Counted from the first letter of the stretch, positions 21,206 through 32,694 are shown. The stretch is DNA of 64,000 nt from Flammeovirgaceae bacterium (GCA_016709845.1 JADJMA010000008.1:124001-188000), one strand, 5' to 3'. Program-made: numbers and translations. The notes: generated by a model from the sequence alone, not told the origin.

Positions 21206-24200
21206 ATGCTGCGAATAAAGAAGGGTTTTGTCATCTTGATCTTTTGTTGTGGCAGCAATTTGCTGTCGGCTCAAACATTTGAAACGTTATATAAAAAACT
21301 AGACTCACTTTATCTCCTTGAAGATTTTTCTGGCTGTCTGCAATTGGAGTCGGTGATTGTTCCTTTGATAGGCGCACGTCAGGACACCCTGGTAGCTAAT
21401 ACATTATTTTATATTGGCGATTCTTATAGAAACGATTTTAAAATGGAAGTCGCACTTTCTTATTTTTTAAGAGAACGAGATCTTGCGTAAGTCTCTGCTT
21501 CCCATTGACCCAGATGGATATAGTAATTCTCTCTATAATTTAATGTATGCCTACGACCGGGAAGGCAATACGCGTTCTGCCGTGGAGTCTGGACAAACAC
21601 TTATTGAATTTGACGAACAGTTTTATGGAGTAGAAAGCGAGCAATATGTCTATTCGATGGGCGATTTTATTGATTTGCTTCTTCAAGCTGACAGGTGGCG
21701 CGTAGCCGAGCAATTGTTGAAAGACAGTTGGTCTAAAATTAATAAGGATTCCAGGTATTCCGGTTTAGTAGAAGCCAAGTTGGGTTATGTATATACCTAT
21801 ACAGGATTATTTGGCAAGGCAACTAATTGTTTCACCAGTTCAATACCTGTCATTGAACAACAATTTGGAGAAGCATCAAAAGAGTATCAGTTAACACTGG
21901 CAAACTATAGTGCGCTTTTAATGGAGCAAGGAAAATATGACCGGGCAGAAGAAGTTCTAGCAGAGGTGATCAACGTTATAGCAAATTCTAATTGGGATGA
22001 TAAAGATCAACTGAGGGCTAACGCTTATAATAATATATCATTGTCCTATCAGGCATTAGGCCAATATGAGCAGGCAGAATCTAGTTTTGAAGATGTTCTC
22101 AAGCATGACAGTATAACCATTGGTATCTCACATCCTGATTTTGCGATTACCTTATCCAATCTTGGTCAACTTTATACACAGGAAGGTAAATATGAAAATT
22201 CAGAGAAGGTATTATTAAGAGCCTTGGAAATACTTCGAATAAATGAAGAGAGCAATACGTTATCCTACGCCAGTAAGTTAAACAACTTAGCAAAAAATTA
22301 TGTGGCATGGAGACAGCCAGCGCGCGCTATCGAGCTATTGCAGGAATCTCTGAAAATTATTGAAAAAGAACTAGGTAAAAAAGCGCCAGAGTATGCAACC
22401 GTTCTTTTTAATCTGGGTACAGCAAACCTATCCATTAATCCCTCCCTGGCTTATGCGTACTTGAAGAAAGCTGAACTGGCCAGGCGAAAAGTTCTGGGCA
22501 AACGCCATCCTCTATATGCAGAAACACTTGAGAAGCTATCGCAGTATCAATGGAAACAGCGTAACAAAAAAGAAGTAAACAAATTATTGAAACTTGTTTT
22601 TGAGAATTACTATCATCAGGTGGAGGATTTTTTTCCAGTCCTTACCGAAGAGGAAAAATCAAATCTTTATTATAACAACATAAGACCTAGCCAGGAATAT
22701 TTTGCCAGTTGGGTTTGCGATAAAAGTGTAATTGACCGACAGGAAGTTGGAGAACTCTATAACATAGCTTTGAATACCAAAGGGCTGATTCTCTTTGCCA
22801 CTAACAAAGTTCGGCAGAACATTTTAGAAAGTGGTGATAAAACCTTAATCGAGTTGTATCAACACTGGGAAGATGAAAAGGAATTACTGGCGTTCTCTAT
22901 TAGTCGCAATCTGGATCCTCAAAAGACAGATTCATTATTGAACAGTTCAAAAATTTTAGAAAAGGAACTAAGCCGGAGATCGGCCGTCTTTAGTAAAGAG
23001 ATCATAAAGCCGAAACAAACCTGGCAAAAAGTGCAGGCCGTATTAAAACCAGGCGAGGTTGCCATGGAGGTCATTCGATTTCGAGATTTTAATATTGACA
23101 CGTTAAACTTTACAAGACAAATTAAATATGCGTTTTTGCTTCTTACATCTGAAATGAAGAGTGGGCCTCGGCTCTTGGTTTTGAATAATGGTGATCTTCT
23201 TGAAAACAGATATCTTAGCTACTACAGAAATGGAGTACGCCTAAAAATCGATGATGCCTATTCGTTTGATAACTACTGGAAAAAAATTCATGAAGAACTC
23301 GTTTCTCTTAAATGCCAAACTCTTTTTCTTTCCGCAGACGGAGTATATAATCTGATTTCTATTGAGTCCATAAAAAACCCTGCAACAAATAGATATATAA
23401 TAGAAGATTTAGACATTAAGAATGTAACCAGTACTCGCGAGTTATTAAGTGTGAGAGCAAATAATACGATAGGGCAAAACAATTTGCTAATTGGCTACCC
23501 CCCTTATCAAGTGGCGTTAAAAGAGGAAGACGTTAATGCCACTCCGTTCTCGGCAAATCGCTTAAGCAAAACAACGCGGTGCATTATCAAGATTAATTCG
23601 CAGCGATGCTGGAATTACCGAGCTGCCAGCGACCAAAGTTGAAGTTGAAAAAATATACGCTACTCTTTCGGAACAACATCATTCAAAAGTTTTATTGGCC
23701 GATGAGGCAAATGAGTGGAATATTAAGGCTATAAAAAACCCTTCTATATTACATCTTGCCACACATGGCTACTTTTTTGAAAATGAGTCTGGTAAGAAGG
23801 TTCATAGTATAAACGCACTTCTTAATTCAGGACTTATATTAGCAGGAGCAACTAATTTTATTCGAGATGGCGTAAACCCGATTCATAAAACGGAGGATGG
23901 CATTTTAACCACGTACGAAGTGATGAATTTAAATCTGGATAGTACCAACCTTGTGGTGCTTTCTGCCTGCGAAACAGGTTTAGGTGTTGTTCAAAACGGA
24001 GAAGGCGTTTACGGATTACAACGGGCATTTCAATTGGCTGGTGCAAAAATATTATTATGAGCTTATGGCCGGTAGATGATGAAGCAACCCAATCACTTAT
24101 GACGACCTTTTACCAGCAATGGATTTTATCGGGAGATTTAAACCATGCATTCAGACAAGCAAAATTGGAAGCCATAAATAAGTATCCTAATCCTTATTAT

Positions 24201-24236
24201 TGGGGCGCCTTTATCTTAGTTGGTGGCCAGCAATGA
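21206..24236 (+). CDS. Exported TPR-CHAT protease-like protein (frameshifted)
   Basis: About 1010 residues. ATG at 21206 (a TTG three bases earlier is in frame), then a signal peptide ending near LLSAQTFE. About 350 residues of tetratricopeptide repeats follow (AEEVLAEVINVI, ALGQYEQAESSFEDVL, LGQLYTQEGKYENSEKVL). The C-terminal CHAT domain has the catalytic His in LHLATHGYF (about residue 853) and Cys in LSACETGLG (about 921), and ends YWGAFILVGGQQ. Indels: near 21485, near 23578 and near 24052; the last hides the final 60 residues. CHAT proteins are separase/caspase-related (clan CD) peptidases. It starts 17 bp after the LRR/FG-GAP gene, suggesting cotranscription. Whether it is a secreted protease or a scaffold is unknown. 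Confidence 0.85.
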
Positions 24237-24344
24237 TTAATCAACTCAACCAGTTTGGTAATGACCAGAGCATTAGTCTTTTTTTTTGAATTCAACTTAC
24301 TTGGAATTGAATTTTTGTTTCTTACTTGCGGTTTAATCCTTACC

Positions 24345-27191
24345 ATGTCCAAATCCACGGCAGCAAAGAAAATTACCGACCTCTCGGGTCATGAGTTTAT
24401 AGAGATAATTGGTGCTCGTGAGCATAATCTGAAGAATATCAGCATTTCTTTCCGCGCAATAAGCTGGTGGTATTTACCGGCATTAGCGGCAGCGGCAAAT
24501 CTTCTTTGGCGTTTGATACCATTTATGCTGAAGGACAGCGAAGATATATGGAAAGCTTCTCGGCCTATGCCCGGAGTTTTATTGGAAACCTGGAGCGACC
24601 CGATGTTGATAAGATCAACGGACTTAGCCCGGTTATTTCCATAGAGCAAAAAACCACTTCGCGCAATCCACGATCAACGGTTGGTACCGTTACCGAGATT
24701 TATGATTTCATGCGCTTGCTTTATGCGCGGGCAGGGGAAGCGTACTCTTACCTTTCGGGCGATAAAATGATTCGTCAGTCGGAAGATCAGATTCTCGATG
24801 CCATTATTAATAATTTCAACGGAAAGAAGTTAACACTCCTCGCTCCGGTAGTAAAAGGTCGTAAAGGACATTACCGCGAATTGTTTGTACAAATTCGCAA
24901 GCAAGGTTTTTCTAAAGTGCGTGTGGATGGCGATGTGGTAGACATCACCGCCAAAATGCAAGTCGATCGCTTTAAGATTCATGATATAGAAATTGTTATC
25001 GACCGCATTGTGCCCAACGAGAAGGATCGCCATCGGATCGGCCAATCCATTGCCATGGCCATGAAGGAAGGCAAAGGGGTGATCATGATTATGGAGGAGA
25101 ACCAAAAGGTTCATCACTTTTCAAAATTTTTGATGGACCCGAAAACCGGGTTATCGTATGATGAACCGGCCCCTAATAATTTTTCATTTAACTCTCCGTA
25201 TGGGGCGTGTCCTTCGTGTACGGGCTTAGGTGTTATTGAAGAGATTACGGAAGATTCCATTATTCCTGATAAAAAGTTAAGTATAAGCCGCGGGGGCATC
25301 TTGCCTTTGGGCGAATACCGCGACATCTGGATCTTCAAAAAGATTGAAGCAATCCTTAAGCGATATAAGTTCACGCTCACAACCCCGCTGAAAGATATTT
25401 CCAGAGATGCGCTCAAGGTATTATTGTATGGCGATGATGCCGGTGGCGGTAGCCTCGGTAAAATATCCGGGCACCGAGTGGAACACCCGCTTTGAAGGCA
25501 TTATCAATTTCTTACAAAAGCAAAAGGATGAGGGAACGGAAGCCATTCGCAAGTGGGTAGACGATTTTACCATCACTAAAATTTGCCCTGAGTGTGAAGG
25601 CGCCCGATTAAAAAAGGAATCGTTACACTTTAAGCTGGATGATACCAACATTGCTCAACTGGCCGAGATGAATATCAGTGCACTTCAAAAATGGTTTGAT
25701 GGGCTTGAAAATCGGATCAATGAAAAGCAGCGTCTCATTGCGGTTGAAGTGCTTAAAGAAATTCGGAAACGAATTGGTTTTTTGTTAGATGTTGGTCTGG
25801 ATTATCTACACTTGAATCGGCCGCTCCGTACTTTAAGTGGAGGTGAGGCACAGCGTATCCGCCTGGCTACACAAATTGGTACCCAATTAGTAGGTGTACT
25901 TTATATTTTAGATGAACCCAGCATTGGACTACATGCACGCGATAACGTAAAACTTATTAAAGCACTCAAAGACTTACGCGATCTGGGCAACTCAGTTATA
26001 GTAGTGGAGCACGATAAAGAAATGATGCTCGAATCGGATTATGTTATTGACATTGGCCCGGGTGCTGGCCGGCATGGTGGAAGTATAGTGGCGCAAGGGG
26101 ATCCTGAAAGTTTTTTAAAAAGCAATAGCACTACGGCACAATACCTCAGTGGGGAGTTAGGAATTGAATATCGCAAACAGCGTAGAGAAGGAAGCGGAGA
26201 AAAGATTTCGCTCACTGGAGCAACGGGGAATAATTTAAAAACGGTTGATCTTGAAATTCCACTTGCCACTTTTATGTGTATTACCGGGGTCTCGGGCAGC
26301 GGTAAATCAACCTTGATTCACGATACACTCTTTCCCATTTTAAATCAATACTTTTTTAATTCGCATACGGCTCCGCTGCCTTACAGTAAAATTGAAGGCT
26401 TGAAGTTGATTGACAAAGTAATAGAGGTTGATCAGTCTGCCATTGGGCGCACACCTCGATCAAACCCAGCCACCTACACCGGTGTATTCACTGACATCCG
26501 CGATTTATTCACTCAAATGCCCGAGTCAAAAATCCGCGGTTATAAAACCGGGCGTTTTTCCTTTAATGTTAAAGGGGGACGCTGCGAAACGTGTGAAGGT
26601 GCGGGCTTGCGTTTGATTGAAATGGAATTTTTGCCCGATGTGTATGTGCCTTGCGAAACATGCAAAGGTAAACGCTATAACCGCGAAACGCTTGAAGTGC
26701 GTTTTAAAGGAAAATCTATTTCCGATGTTTTGGATATGACGGTGGAAGAAGCGGTGAGCTTTTTTGAAAACCAACCACGAATTTTAAGAAAGATTCAAAC
26801 CCTTAGTGAAGTAGGCTTAGGTTACATTTCTTTAGGTCAGCATGCAACTACGCTATCAGGCGGAGAAGCCCAACGCGTAAAACTGGCTACCGAATTATCA
26901 AAACGCGACACCGGTAAAACACTTTATATTTTAGATGAGCCTACAACGGGCTTGCACTTTCAGGATATCAGCCATCTTTTAGATGTGTTGCAAAAGTTAG
27001 TTGACAAGGGAAATACGGTATTGGTGATTGAACATAATATGGATGTAATTAAGTCAGCCGATTACCTGGTGGATCTTGGCCCGGAGGGTGGCGCTGGTGG
27101 CGGTCGGGTAATTGCCAAAGGCACACCCGAAGCGGTCTCTAAAAACCCGGCCAGCTTTACGGGTAAATTTCTAAAGCCAGAATTGCGTTAA
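24345..27191 (+). CDS. uvrA: UvrA excinuclease ABC subunit A (frameshifted)
   Basis: DNA damage recognition ATPase of nucleotide excision repair, about 950 residues, the usual length. Walker A motifs GISGSGKSS (near residue 45) and GVSGSGKST (near 640), zinc-binding Cys pairs in CPSCTGLG and CETCEGAG / CETCKGKR, and two ABC signatures LSGGEAQR. ATG at 24345, preceded by 108 bp of intergenic DNA. Two indels: one missing T near 24452 (reading ISFPRNKLVVFTG restores Walker A) and one missing base or two near 25440 (MPVAVASVKYPGTEW). As DNA-repair UvrA is normally conserved, I take these as sequence errors. No other uvr gene is nearby. Confidence 0.96.
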
Positions 27192-27271
27192 TAGCGAGAA
27201 CTGACTCAGGATGCCCGCTTATGTAAGAAGAAAGCGTTCCGTTTTCTGATTTACTAACTTCGCGTAATAGT

Positions 27272-28308
27272 ATGGTTAATAAGGCTCGCTTATATTGGTT
27301 AATGCAGATTGGCGGCTGGGTGCTCTATGCGGCAGTTCAGATTGTTGTGGCCATTGCTTCTGTAGGTACTATTAGCGCGCAGCGTGTTATCTTTCTAACC
27401 TACGAGGCCTTCTTTTGTTTCCTGTTAACACATCTCTTCCGCACGTACATGAATAATAACCGGTGGCTTAGTTGGGGTATGCCCCGATTGATTCCCCGCG
27501 TGTTGCTGGCCGTATGGCTATTAGGGGTAGTCATGTACTTTTTGCGTATTCCGGTTTCCATTCCTTTGGGGTTATTCAGCCAATCCGTTGTGTTTGACCC
27601 GCATAATATCTTTGGGTTATCCTTAGTTTATGCCTTTTTCTTTTTCTTATGGTCTGTCTTTTATTTTATCTATAATTATTTCGAGCGATACAATAAGTCG
27701 CTAAAGATGGAGGCGTCTATCAAGCAGATTGAATTAAGCAACCTCAAATCGCAACTTAACCCACACTTTATTTTTAATGCATTGAATAGTATTCGAGCCT
27801 TGGTCGATGAGAATCCGGAAAAATCCAAACTAGCCATAAACCAACTGGCTAGTATTTTACGAAACTCTTTAGTCACTGAAAAAAAGGGACTTACCAAATT
27901 TGGCGATGAGTTAAAAGTTGTACGCGATTACCTGGGGTTAGAAAGTATTCGCTTTGAAGAGCGGCTCAGAATAGAATTAGAGATTGATCCCAACTCAAAA
28001 AATTTTTTAGTACCCCGCTTATGATTCAAACGCTAGTAGAAAATGGCGTGAAGCATGGCATTTCGAAGTTAACCGAAGGCGGATTGATACAGCTTAAAAC
28101 CAAGGTGGAAAAAGGCAAATTGAACATCAATATTCGTAACAGTGGACAATATCAAGTAAATAGTCATAAAAGAAGAGGCCTGGGGCTGGTAAATACAGCC
28201 CAGCGACTTAAGCTGCTTTACGGAAACGAGGCGCACTTCGCAATTAGCAACGAAAACGATAATTTTGTACTTACAGAAATAACCATTCCACACTTACACA
28301 CTACATGA
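27272..28308 (+). CDS. LytS-type sensor histidine kinase (frameshifted)
   Basis: Membrane sensor kinase of the His_kinase (LytS/YehU) family, about 345 residues. Four hydrophobic segments occupy residues 8-135; the H-box QLNPHFIFNALNSIRALVDE holds the phospho-His near 166; the N-box VPPLMIQTLVENGVKHGI and G-box RGLGLVNTAQRL follow. One C is missing from the C-run near 28012 (CCCC for CCCCC), which creates a stop right after LVPRL. Overlaps the response regulator by four bases, so the two form a coupled two-component pair. Signal unknown. Confidence 0.93.
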
Positions 28309-29021
28309 GAGCATTAATTATTGATGATGAACGCCTGGCGCGGAAAGAACTAAGCAAATTGCTTGAAGAACATCCATCCATTGAAATAGTTGGAGAGGCG
28401 GTGAACGCGGATGAGGCTGAGCAGATGATCACTGAACTTAATCCTGATTTACTTTTTTTAGATATTCAAATGCCTGGGCGAACCGGGTTCCAATTATTGG
28501 AGTCCCTTGAGTCGGTACCCTTAGTGGTATTTACTACCGCCTACGATGAATTTGCCTTAAAAGCTTTTGAGGTTAATGCCTTGGATTATTTGCTAAAGCC
28601 TATTACGGCAGAGCGTCTTAGCGAAGCAATCCAAAAAGTAATGGAGAAGGAGCGGACTAAGGCTGGCCGTGGTGCAGGTAAGAAATTGGGTTTGGAAGAT
28701 CAGGTGTTTGTTAAAGATGGTGAGCGGTGCTGGTTTGTGAGTTTGGCTAATATCCGATTCTTTGAGTCGGATGGTAACTATATTAAAGTATACTTTGACA
28801 CCAACCGCCCCATGATTCATAAATCACTCAATGCGTTGGACGACCGATTGGATGAGCGTGCATTTTTCAGAGCTAGCCGCAAGCACATCATCAACCTAAG
28901 TTGGGTGGAGGGTATTGAACCCTGGTTTAATGGTGGGCTAATGGTAAAATTAAAAGGAGGCGATAAGGTGGAGGTAAGCCGCAGGCAAGCAGCCAAGTTT
29001 AAGGATATGATGAGCTTGTAG
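28305..29021 (+). CDS. LytTR response regulator
   Basis: 238-residue transcription factor. The receiver domain has the acidic pocket IIDDERLAR, phospho-acceptor Asp in LLFLDIQMPG (about residue 54), Thr in FTTAYDE and Lys in YLLKPI. The C-terminal LytTR DNA-binding domain has IRFFESDGNYIKVYF, FFRASRKHIINLSWVEGIEPW and LKGGDKVEVSRRQ. Partner of the upstream kinase (ATGA overlap). It should bind short direct repeats at target promoters; none identified here. Confidence 0.95.
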   Translation: MRALIIDDERLARKELSKLLEEHPSIEIVGEAVNADEAEQMITELNPDLLFLDIQMPGRTGFQLLESLESVPLVVFTTAYDEFALKAFEVNALDYLLKPITAERLSEAIQKVMEKERTKAGRGAGKKLGLEDQVFVKDGERCWFVSLANIRFFESDGNYIKVYFDTNRPMIHKSLNALDDRLDERAFFRASRKHIINLSWVEGIEPWFNGGLMVKLKGGDKVEVSRRQAAKFKDMMSL

Positions 29022-29031
29022 GTTAAAAAAC

Positions 29032-29200
29032 TTGAACCGCTAGGTCGCGTTGGCGCAAAGAGAATTTATCGAATCTAAAAAACTAACTTATCAAGTTGAA
29101 CATTGCGCTTTTGCGCCCTTGCAGTAAAAGATTGAATTTTACGTCTGACTCTGTAGAATTATCTCTGCGAAAATCTGAGTGCTCTGTGGTTAATTTTACT
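29032..29200. repeat. Inverted GC-rich repeat pair plus CTCTGTGGTTAA-type dispersed repeat
   Basis: ACCGCTAGGTCGCG..GGCGCAAAG (about 29037-29061) and TTGCGCTTTTGCGCCCTTGCAGT (about 29103-29126) are imperfect inverted repeats separated by about 40 bp, able to form a large hairpin between convergent genes. Next to them, CTCTGCG...GTGCTCTGTGGTTAA (about 29164-29193) resembles the widely dispersed (A)CCACAGAG-type intergenic repeat that I recall from Bacteroidota genomes; only one copy is seen here. Confidence 0.5.
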
Positions 29201-29564
29201 ATTTCAAAACCAACTCAACTAATTCCTTTTCCACATTCCAGTCTTTAGCCAGTTTTAACATAGCCGTAGCCTCCATTTCCGTTACGTAGCCCTTTACGTT
29301 GTTGGATTGCCAGACCATGGCAATCAGGCTTACGCGTTTATCTTTTGGGTAATCTCCGATGATGTTATTTAGAAATTCGCGTGCGCGATCAAAGGCAGTT
29401 ATATAGTCTTGGGCTACAAAATCAAGAGCCCAGGCAAGTTCTTCTTTGGCATCTAACTCGGTTGATATCTGATCCAGATCTTTTTTTCTACCTCGTCCAG
29501 CCCATGGTAATGATAGATTACTGACTTCAGCAGCAAGTGGATTCGTTTTTCTTCTACAGTCATG
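29199..29564 (-). CDS. Small TerB-like helical protein (frameshifted)
   Basis: Minus-strand gene visible only after correcting one indel in the A-run near 29486-29492. From ATG at 29564 the protein is about 121 residues: MTVEEKRIHLLLKSVIYHYH, then DLDQISTELDAKEELAWAL, AFDRAREFLNNIIGDYPKD, VSLIAMVWQSNNVKGYVTEM and LAKDWNVEKELVELVLK. All-helical, cytosolic, no signal. The overall pattern reminds me of short TerB-domain proteins, but no diagnostic residue is present, so the function is open. It sits 30 bp downstream of hemW on the same strand and may be cotranscribed. Confidence 0.6.
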   Translation of the reverse strand, partial: HDCRRKTNPLAAEVSNLSLPWAGRGRKKDLDQISTELDAKEELAWALDFVAQDYITAFDRAREFLNNIIGDYPKDKRVSLIAMVWQSNNVKGYVTEMEATAMLKLAKDWNVEKELVELVLK

Positions 29565-29594
29565 GGTGAACTAAAGTACCAAATTACGGATAAA

Positions 29595-30735
29595 TCACGA
29601 TTCGGCTTTTTCCGTAACAAAAAGTTCTGCGGCTTATTTGATCGGCTAACAATTTACCAGACTGAGTTAGATAGATCGTTTTCTTATCGATTGTAATCAG
29701 ATTCTTTGTTAGCAGTTGATTGATAGGAGTCGTTTTGCTTTATTAAATCATAATCGAAATATCGGTTCAGATAAGCAAGGTCACACCCCAGGCTGGTTCG
29801 CAGCGAAATAAAAATGTATTCATTGATTTTGTTTGCCGATGTAAGTACTTCCCGTTCATACGGGATACGACCTTCAAGCAGTGTTTTACTATAAAGTGCG
29901 TTGTTATTGACATTAAATTGTCGGCTAACACCATCATACGAATGAGCACTGGGCCCAATGCCCAGGTATTTTTTTTGCTGCCAATAACTGGTGTTGTGTT
30001 TGGACTCATAACCGGGTAAGCAGTAGTTTGAAATCTCATAGTGGTTATAGCCCGCATCATGGAGGAAGTCCATAACTAATTCGAACTGTGTCGCGGCCTT
30101 GCCCTCGTCCATGGCTAACAACTTTCCTTGCTTAGCCCATCGGCCAAATACGGTTTTCTCTTCCACGGTAAGTGAATAAGCCGAAATATGTGTGGGCTTG
30201 AGTCGTGTAGCTATTTCAAGATTCTTTTAAGCAGTTCATTGTCTTGGTTTGGAATAGCAAAAATAAGATCAATGCTGATGTTTTTGATGCCGGCATCTTG
30301 CGCCAACGGGATACAGTTTAATCCTTCCGTGCCCGTGTGTGCACGATTAAGATATTTTAAGATGGTATCATCAAAAGACTGAATGCCAATGCTAAGGCGG
30401 TTGATCCCCAACGCATGAAGTTGACTCAGTGATGCCGGATTAAGGTCATCGGGGTTTGCCTCCAACGTTATTTCCGGATTATTGGATAAAGAATAATGTT
30501 TGTCTATGGTTGCAAGGATCCATTCCAGCTCTTTTGGTGAGAGCAAGGAAGGTGTACCCCCCCCAAAGTAGATTGTTTCCAGGGTCTCACCTTCCAGATA
30601 ATCTTTTTGAATAACTAATTCATCAACAAGATGTCTTATCAATTCCGTTTTATTATTCTGATTCGTTGAAAAATGGAAGTCGCAGTAATAACAGGCTTGC
30701 CTGCAAAAAGGAATATGAATATAGAGGCCGGCCAT
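29595..30735 (-). CDS. hemW: HemW-like radical SAM haem chaperone (frameshifted)
   Basis: Minus strand, ATG at 30735 (MAGLYIHIPF). Radical SAM cluster motif CRQACYYC (C-x3-C-x2-C), then FGGGTPSLL and GINRLSIGIQSFDD, all typical of the HemW/oxygen-independent coproporphyrinogen oxidase-like family. The single radical-SAM motif without the extended N terminus of HemN argues for HemW (haem insertion) rather than a true HemN. Corrected length about 380 residues. Indels near 30220 (between LLKR and LEIATRLKPTHIS) and near 29627; the true C terminus should end near FVTEKAES. A second haem gene, hemD, lies 1.2 kb away on the other strand. Confidence 0.88.
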
Positions 30736-30798
30736 GCGGCCCAAAGATAACAGATGGAATAAGAGTTGTGCAGATTTCCTTTAGCCAGTCTAATCTGA

Positions 30799-30806
30799 TA
30801 TTTTTG
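30799..30806 (+). promoter_or_regulatory. TAnnTTTG promoter element, DUF4271 gene
   Basis: TATTTTTG matches the Bacteroidota -7 consensus and ends nine bases before the ATG at 30816, implying a very short or absent 5' leader. Confidence 0.4.
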
Positions 30807-30815
30807 TGATCTCGT

Positions 30816-31895
30816 ATGAGAGGTCTTTTTCTATTCGTAACATTTCTATGGGTTATTCCGCTGGCTTCAGCGCAGTCCACAACTCAATCTTATAACCTGC
30901 GTGAACAATGGCGCGTGCTGGAGAAAGACAAGTATGTAAAATATTCAGGGCAGAGGCGGAATGTCATTCACTTTTCATTAGCCAAGTCGGACGGAGGCAG
31001 CAACCTGATAATTTTCGATCGGTCGGAGTTTTCTGTTTTTATGAATGGGAAATTGATAAAACGATCTCTGGATACCATTTGTTGGAAAACGGATAGCCTG
31101 CTATCCCGGCATCAGGGAAATATTTTTATCAGCATTTATCAAAACCAACCCATCTACTCATTGCAAACGCTATTAGAGCGACCCGTGCATTCTTCAACAT
31201 TTGTGAATCCTGTACGACAGACCGATTTTTTTAAAGACTTTGTAATTCTTGCTTCTTTTATTTTGATAGCATTATTGGCTGCACTATTTAGAATAAATCC
31301 AAGGCTTACTTTCGACTATCTGAATGTTGTCAAATTATTTTCTGTGCAGGAGCGAGATGATGCCATCGTGGCGGGAAGAATTGGCTCTAGCGTAAATCTT
31401 TTCTTCTTTGGTTTTATAAGTTTTTTATTCGGCCTCATTTTAATCATCATTTTCCATCTGGCATCTGACCGCATACCCTTGGCAGCAAATTTCATTCTCC
31501 ACTCCACGCAGCAAGGGTTTCTCCTGTGGATTTTATTGTCAATGCTGGTTTTCATAATTCTTGTAATGAAATTGATTTTGATTACAGGCTTTGCATTGCT
31601 TTTTAGTTTACGAAGTGCTGTACGGTTTCAGTTTTTTAGCTTTATAAGATTATTATTTGTCACCTCCATGCTGATGGGGAGCATGGCACTTCTCTATTTT
31701 GTTTTTCGCACGTATAGTTCAGCGTTGTTTTATAACCTTCTTATACTATGTATTGTTTTTGTCCTGCTGGGCACAGTTTTTTTATTTTTGAAATTATTGA
31801 CCCGAACCTCGTTCCCAATTTTTCATTTATTTTCCTACCTTTGCGCGACTGAAATCATCCCATTAATGATTTTGGGTAAAGTAGTATTATTTTAA
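30816..31895 (+). CDS. DUF4271 membrane protein
   Basis: 359 residues. Signal peptide ending near LASAQST, an N-terminal exported domain of about 110 residues (LREQWRVLEKDKYVKYSG), then about six transmembrane helices from residue 143 to the end. This arrangement and the position just before hemD and a PorP/SprF gene match the DUF4271 family of Bacteroidota, of unknown function. The stop precedes hemD by 22 bp, so the two are probably cotranscribed. Confidence 0.75.
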   Translation: MRGLFLFVTFLWVIPLASAQSTTQSYNLREQWRVLEKDKYVKYSGQRRNVIHFSLAKSDGGSNLIIFDRSEFSVFMNGKLIKRSLDTICWKTDSLLSRHQGNIFISIYQNQPIYSLQTLLERPVHSSTFVNPVRQTDFFKDFVILASFILIALLAALFRINPRLTFDYLNVVKLFSVQERDDAIVAGRIGSSVNLFFFGFISFLFGLILIIIFHLASDRIPLAANFILHSTQQGFLLWILLSMLVFIILVMKLILITGFALLFSLRSAVRFQFFSFIRLLFVTSMLMGSMALLYFVFRTYSSALFYNLLILCIVFVLLGTVFLFLKLLTRTSFPIFHLFSYLCATEIIPLMILGKVVLF

Positions 31896-31917
31896 GCCGA
31901 ACCCGATACGTGTTGAT

Positions 31918-32694
31918 ATGACAGAAACTGCAACGGATAGAATGCGAAAAGTTAAAAGCATTCTAGTTACTCAGGAGGCTCCTACCGATGTAAATTCGCC
32001 TTATCTTAAGCTAGCGGAAAAGTATAATCTCAAGATTGACTTTCGCCCATTTATTCAGATAGAAGCAGTTCCTGTAAAGGAATTCAGAAAGCAAAAAATA
32101 GAGATACTTCAGTTTACAGCAATCATTTTTACAAGCCGGCATGCAGTGGATCACTTCTTCCAGATTTGTCAGGAGTTGAAAATTGAGATGCCTCCGGAAA
32201 TGAAGTACTTCTGCATTTCTGATCAAACCTCTAACTATTTGCAGAAGTATATAGTAATCCGGAAAAGAAAAATATTTTCGGGATTGAAGGACACCAAAGA
32301 TTTATTGGAAATAATAAAGAAACATAAGAATGAGAAGTTCTTGTTTCCGTGTTCTGACATTCGCAAGAATGATATCCCCGATTTTCTTACCGAGAACGGG
32401 TTTGATTTTACAGAGGCCATTATGTACCATACGGTTGCCTCAAATCTTAGCGATCTTAAAAATGTATATTACGATATCCTCGCTTTTTTCAGCCCATCGG
32501 GTATCAACTCGCTCTATATTAACTTTCCTGACTTTATACAAAACAATACCCGCATAGCGGCCTTTGGCCCTACAACGGCAAAAGCAGTTAAGGATGCAAG
32601 TTTGTTTCTGGATATTGAGGCGCCTTTACCCAATGCGCCCTCCATGACCGGTGCCTTGGAAGTTTACATTAAGGCAGCGAACGGAATTAAATAA
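31918..32694 (+). CDS. hemD: Uroporphyrinogen-III synthase
   Basis: Cytosolic enzyme that closes hydroxymethylbilane to uroporphyrinogen III in haem and sirohaem synthesis. 258 residues in two similar lobes, with SILVTQEAPTD at the N terminus, IIFTSRHAVDHFF (residues 62-74), FFSPSGINSL (about 186-195) and IAAFGPTTAKAV near 210. HemD is poorly conserved, but these landmarks and the length fit. In many Bacteroidota it follows a DUF4271 gene as here. Frame intact. Confidence 0.88.
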   Translation: MTETATDRMRKVKSILVTQEAPTDVNSPYLKLAEKYNLKIDFRPFIQIEAVPVKEFRKQKIEILQFTAIIFTSRHAVDHFFQICQELKIEMPPEMKYFCISDQTSNYLQKYIVIRKRKIFSGLKDTKDLLEIIKKHKNEKFLFPCSDIRKNDIPDFLTENGFDFTEAIMYHTVASNLSDLKNVYYDILAFFSPSGINSLYINFPDFIQNNTRIAAFGPTTAKAVKDASLFLDIEAPLPNAPSMTGALEVYIKAANGIK

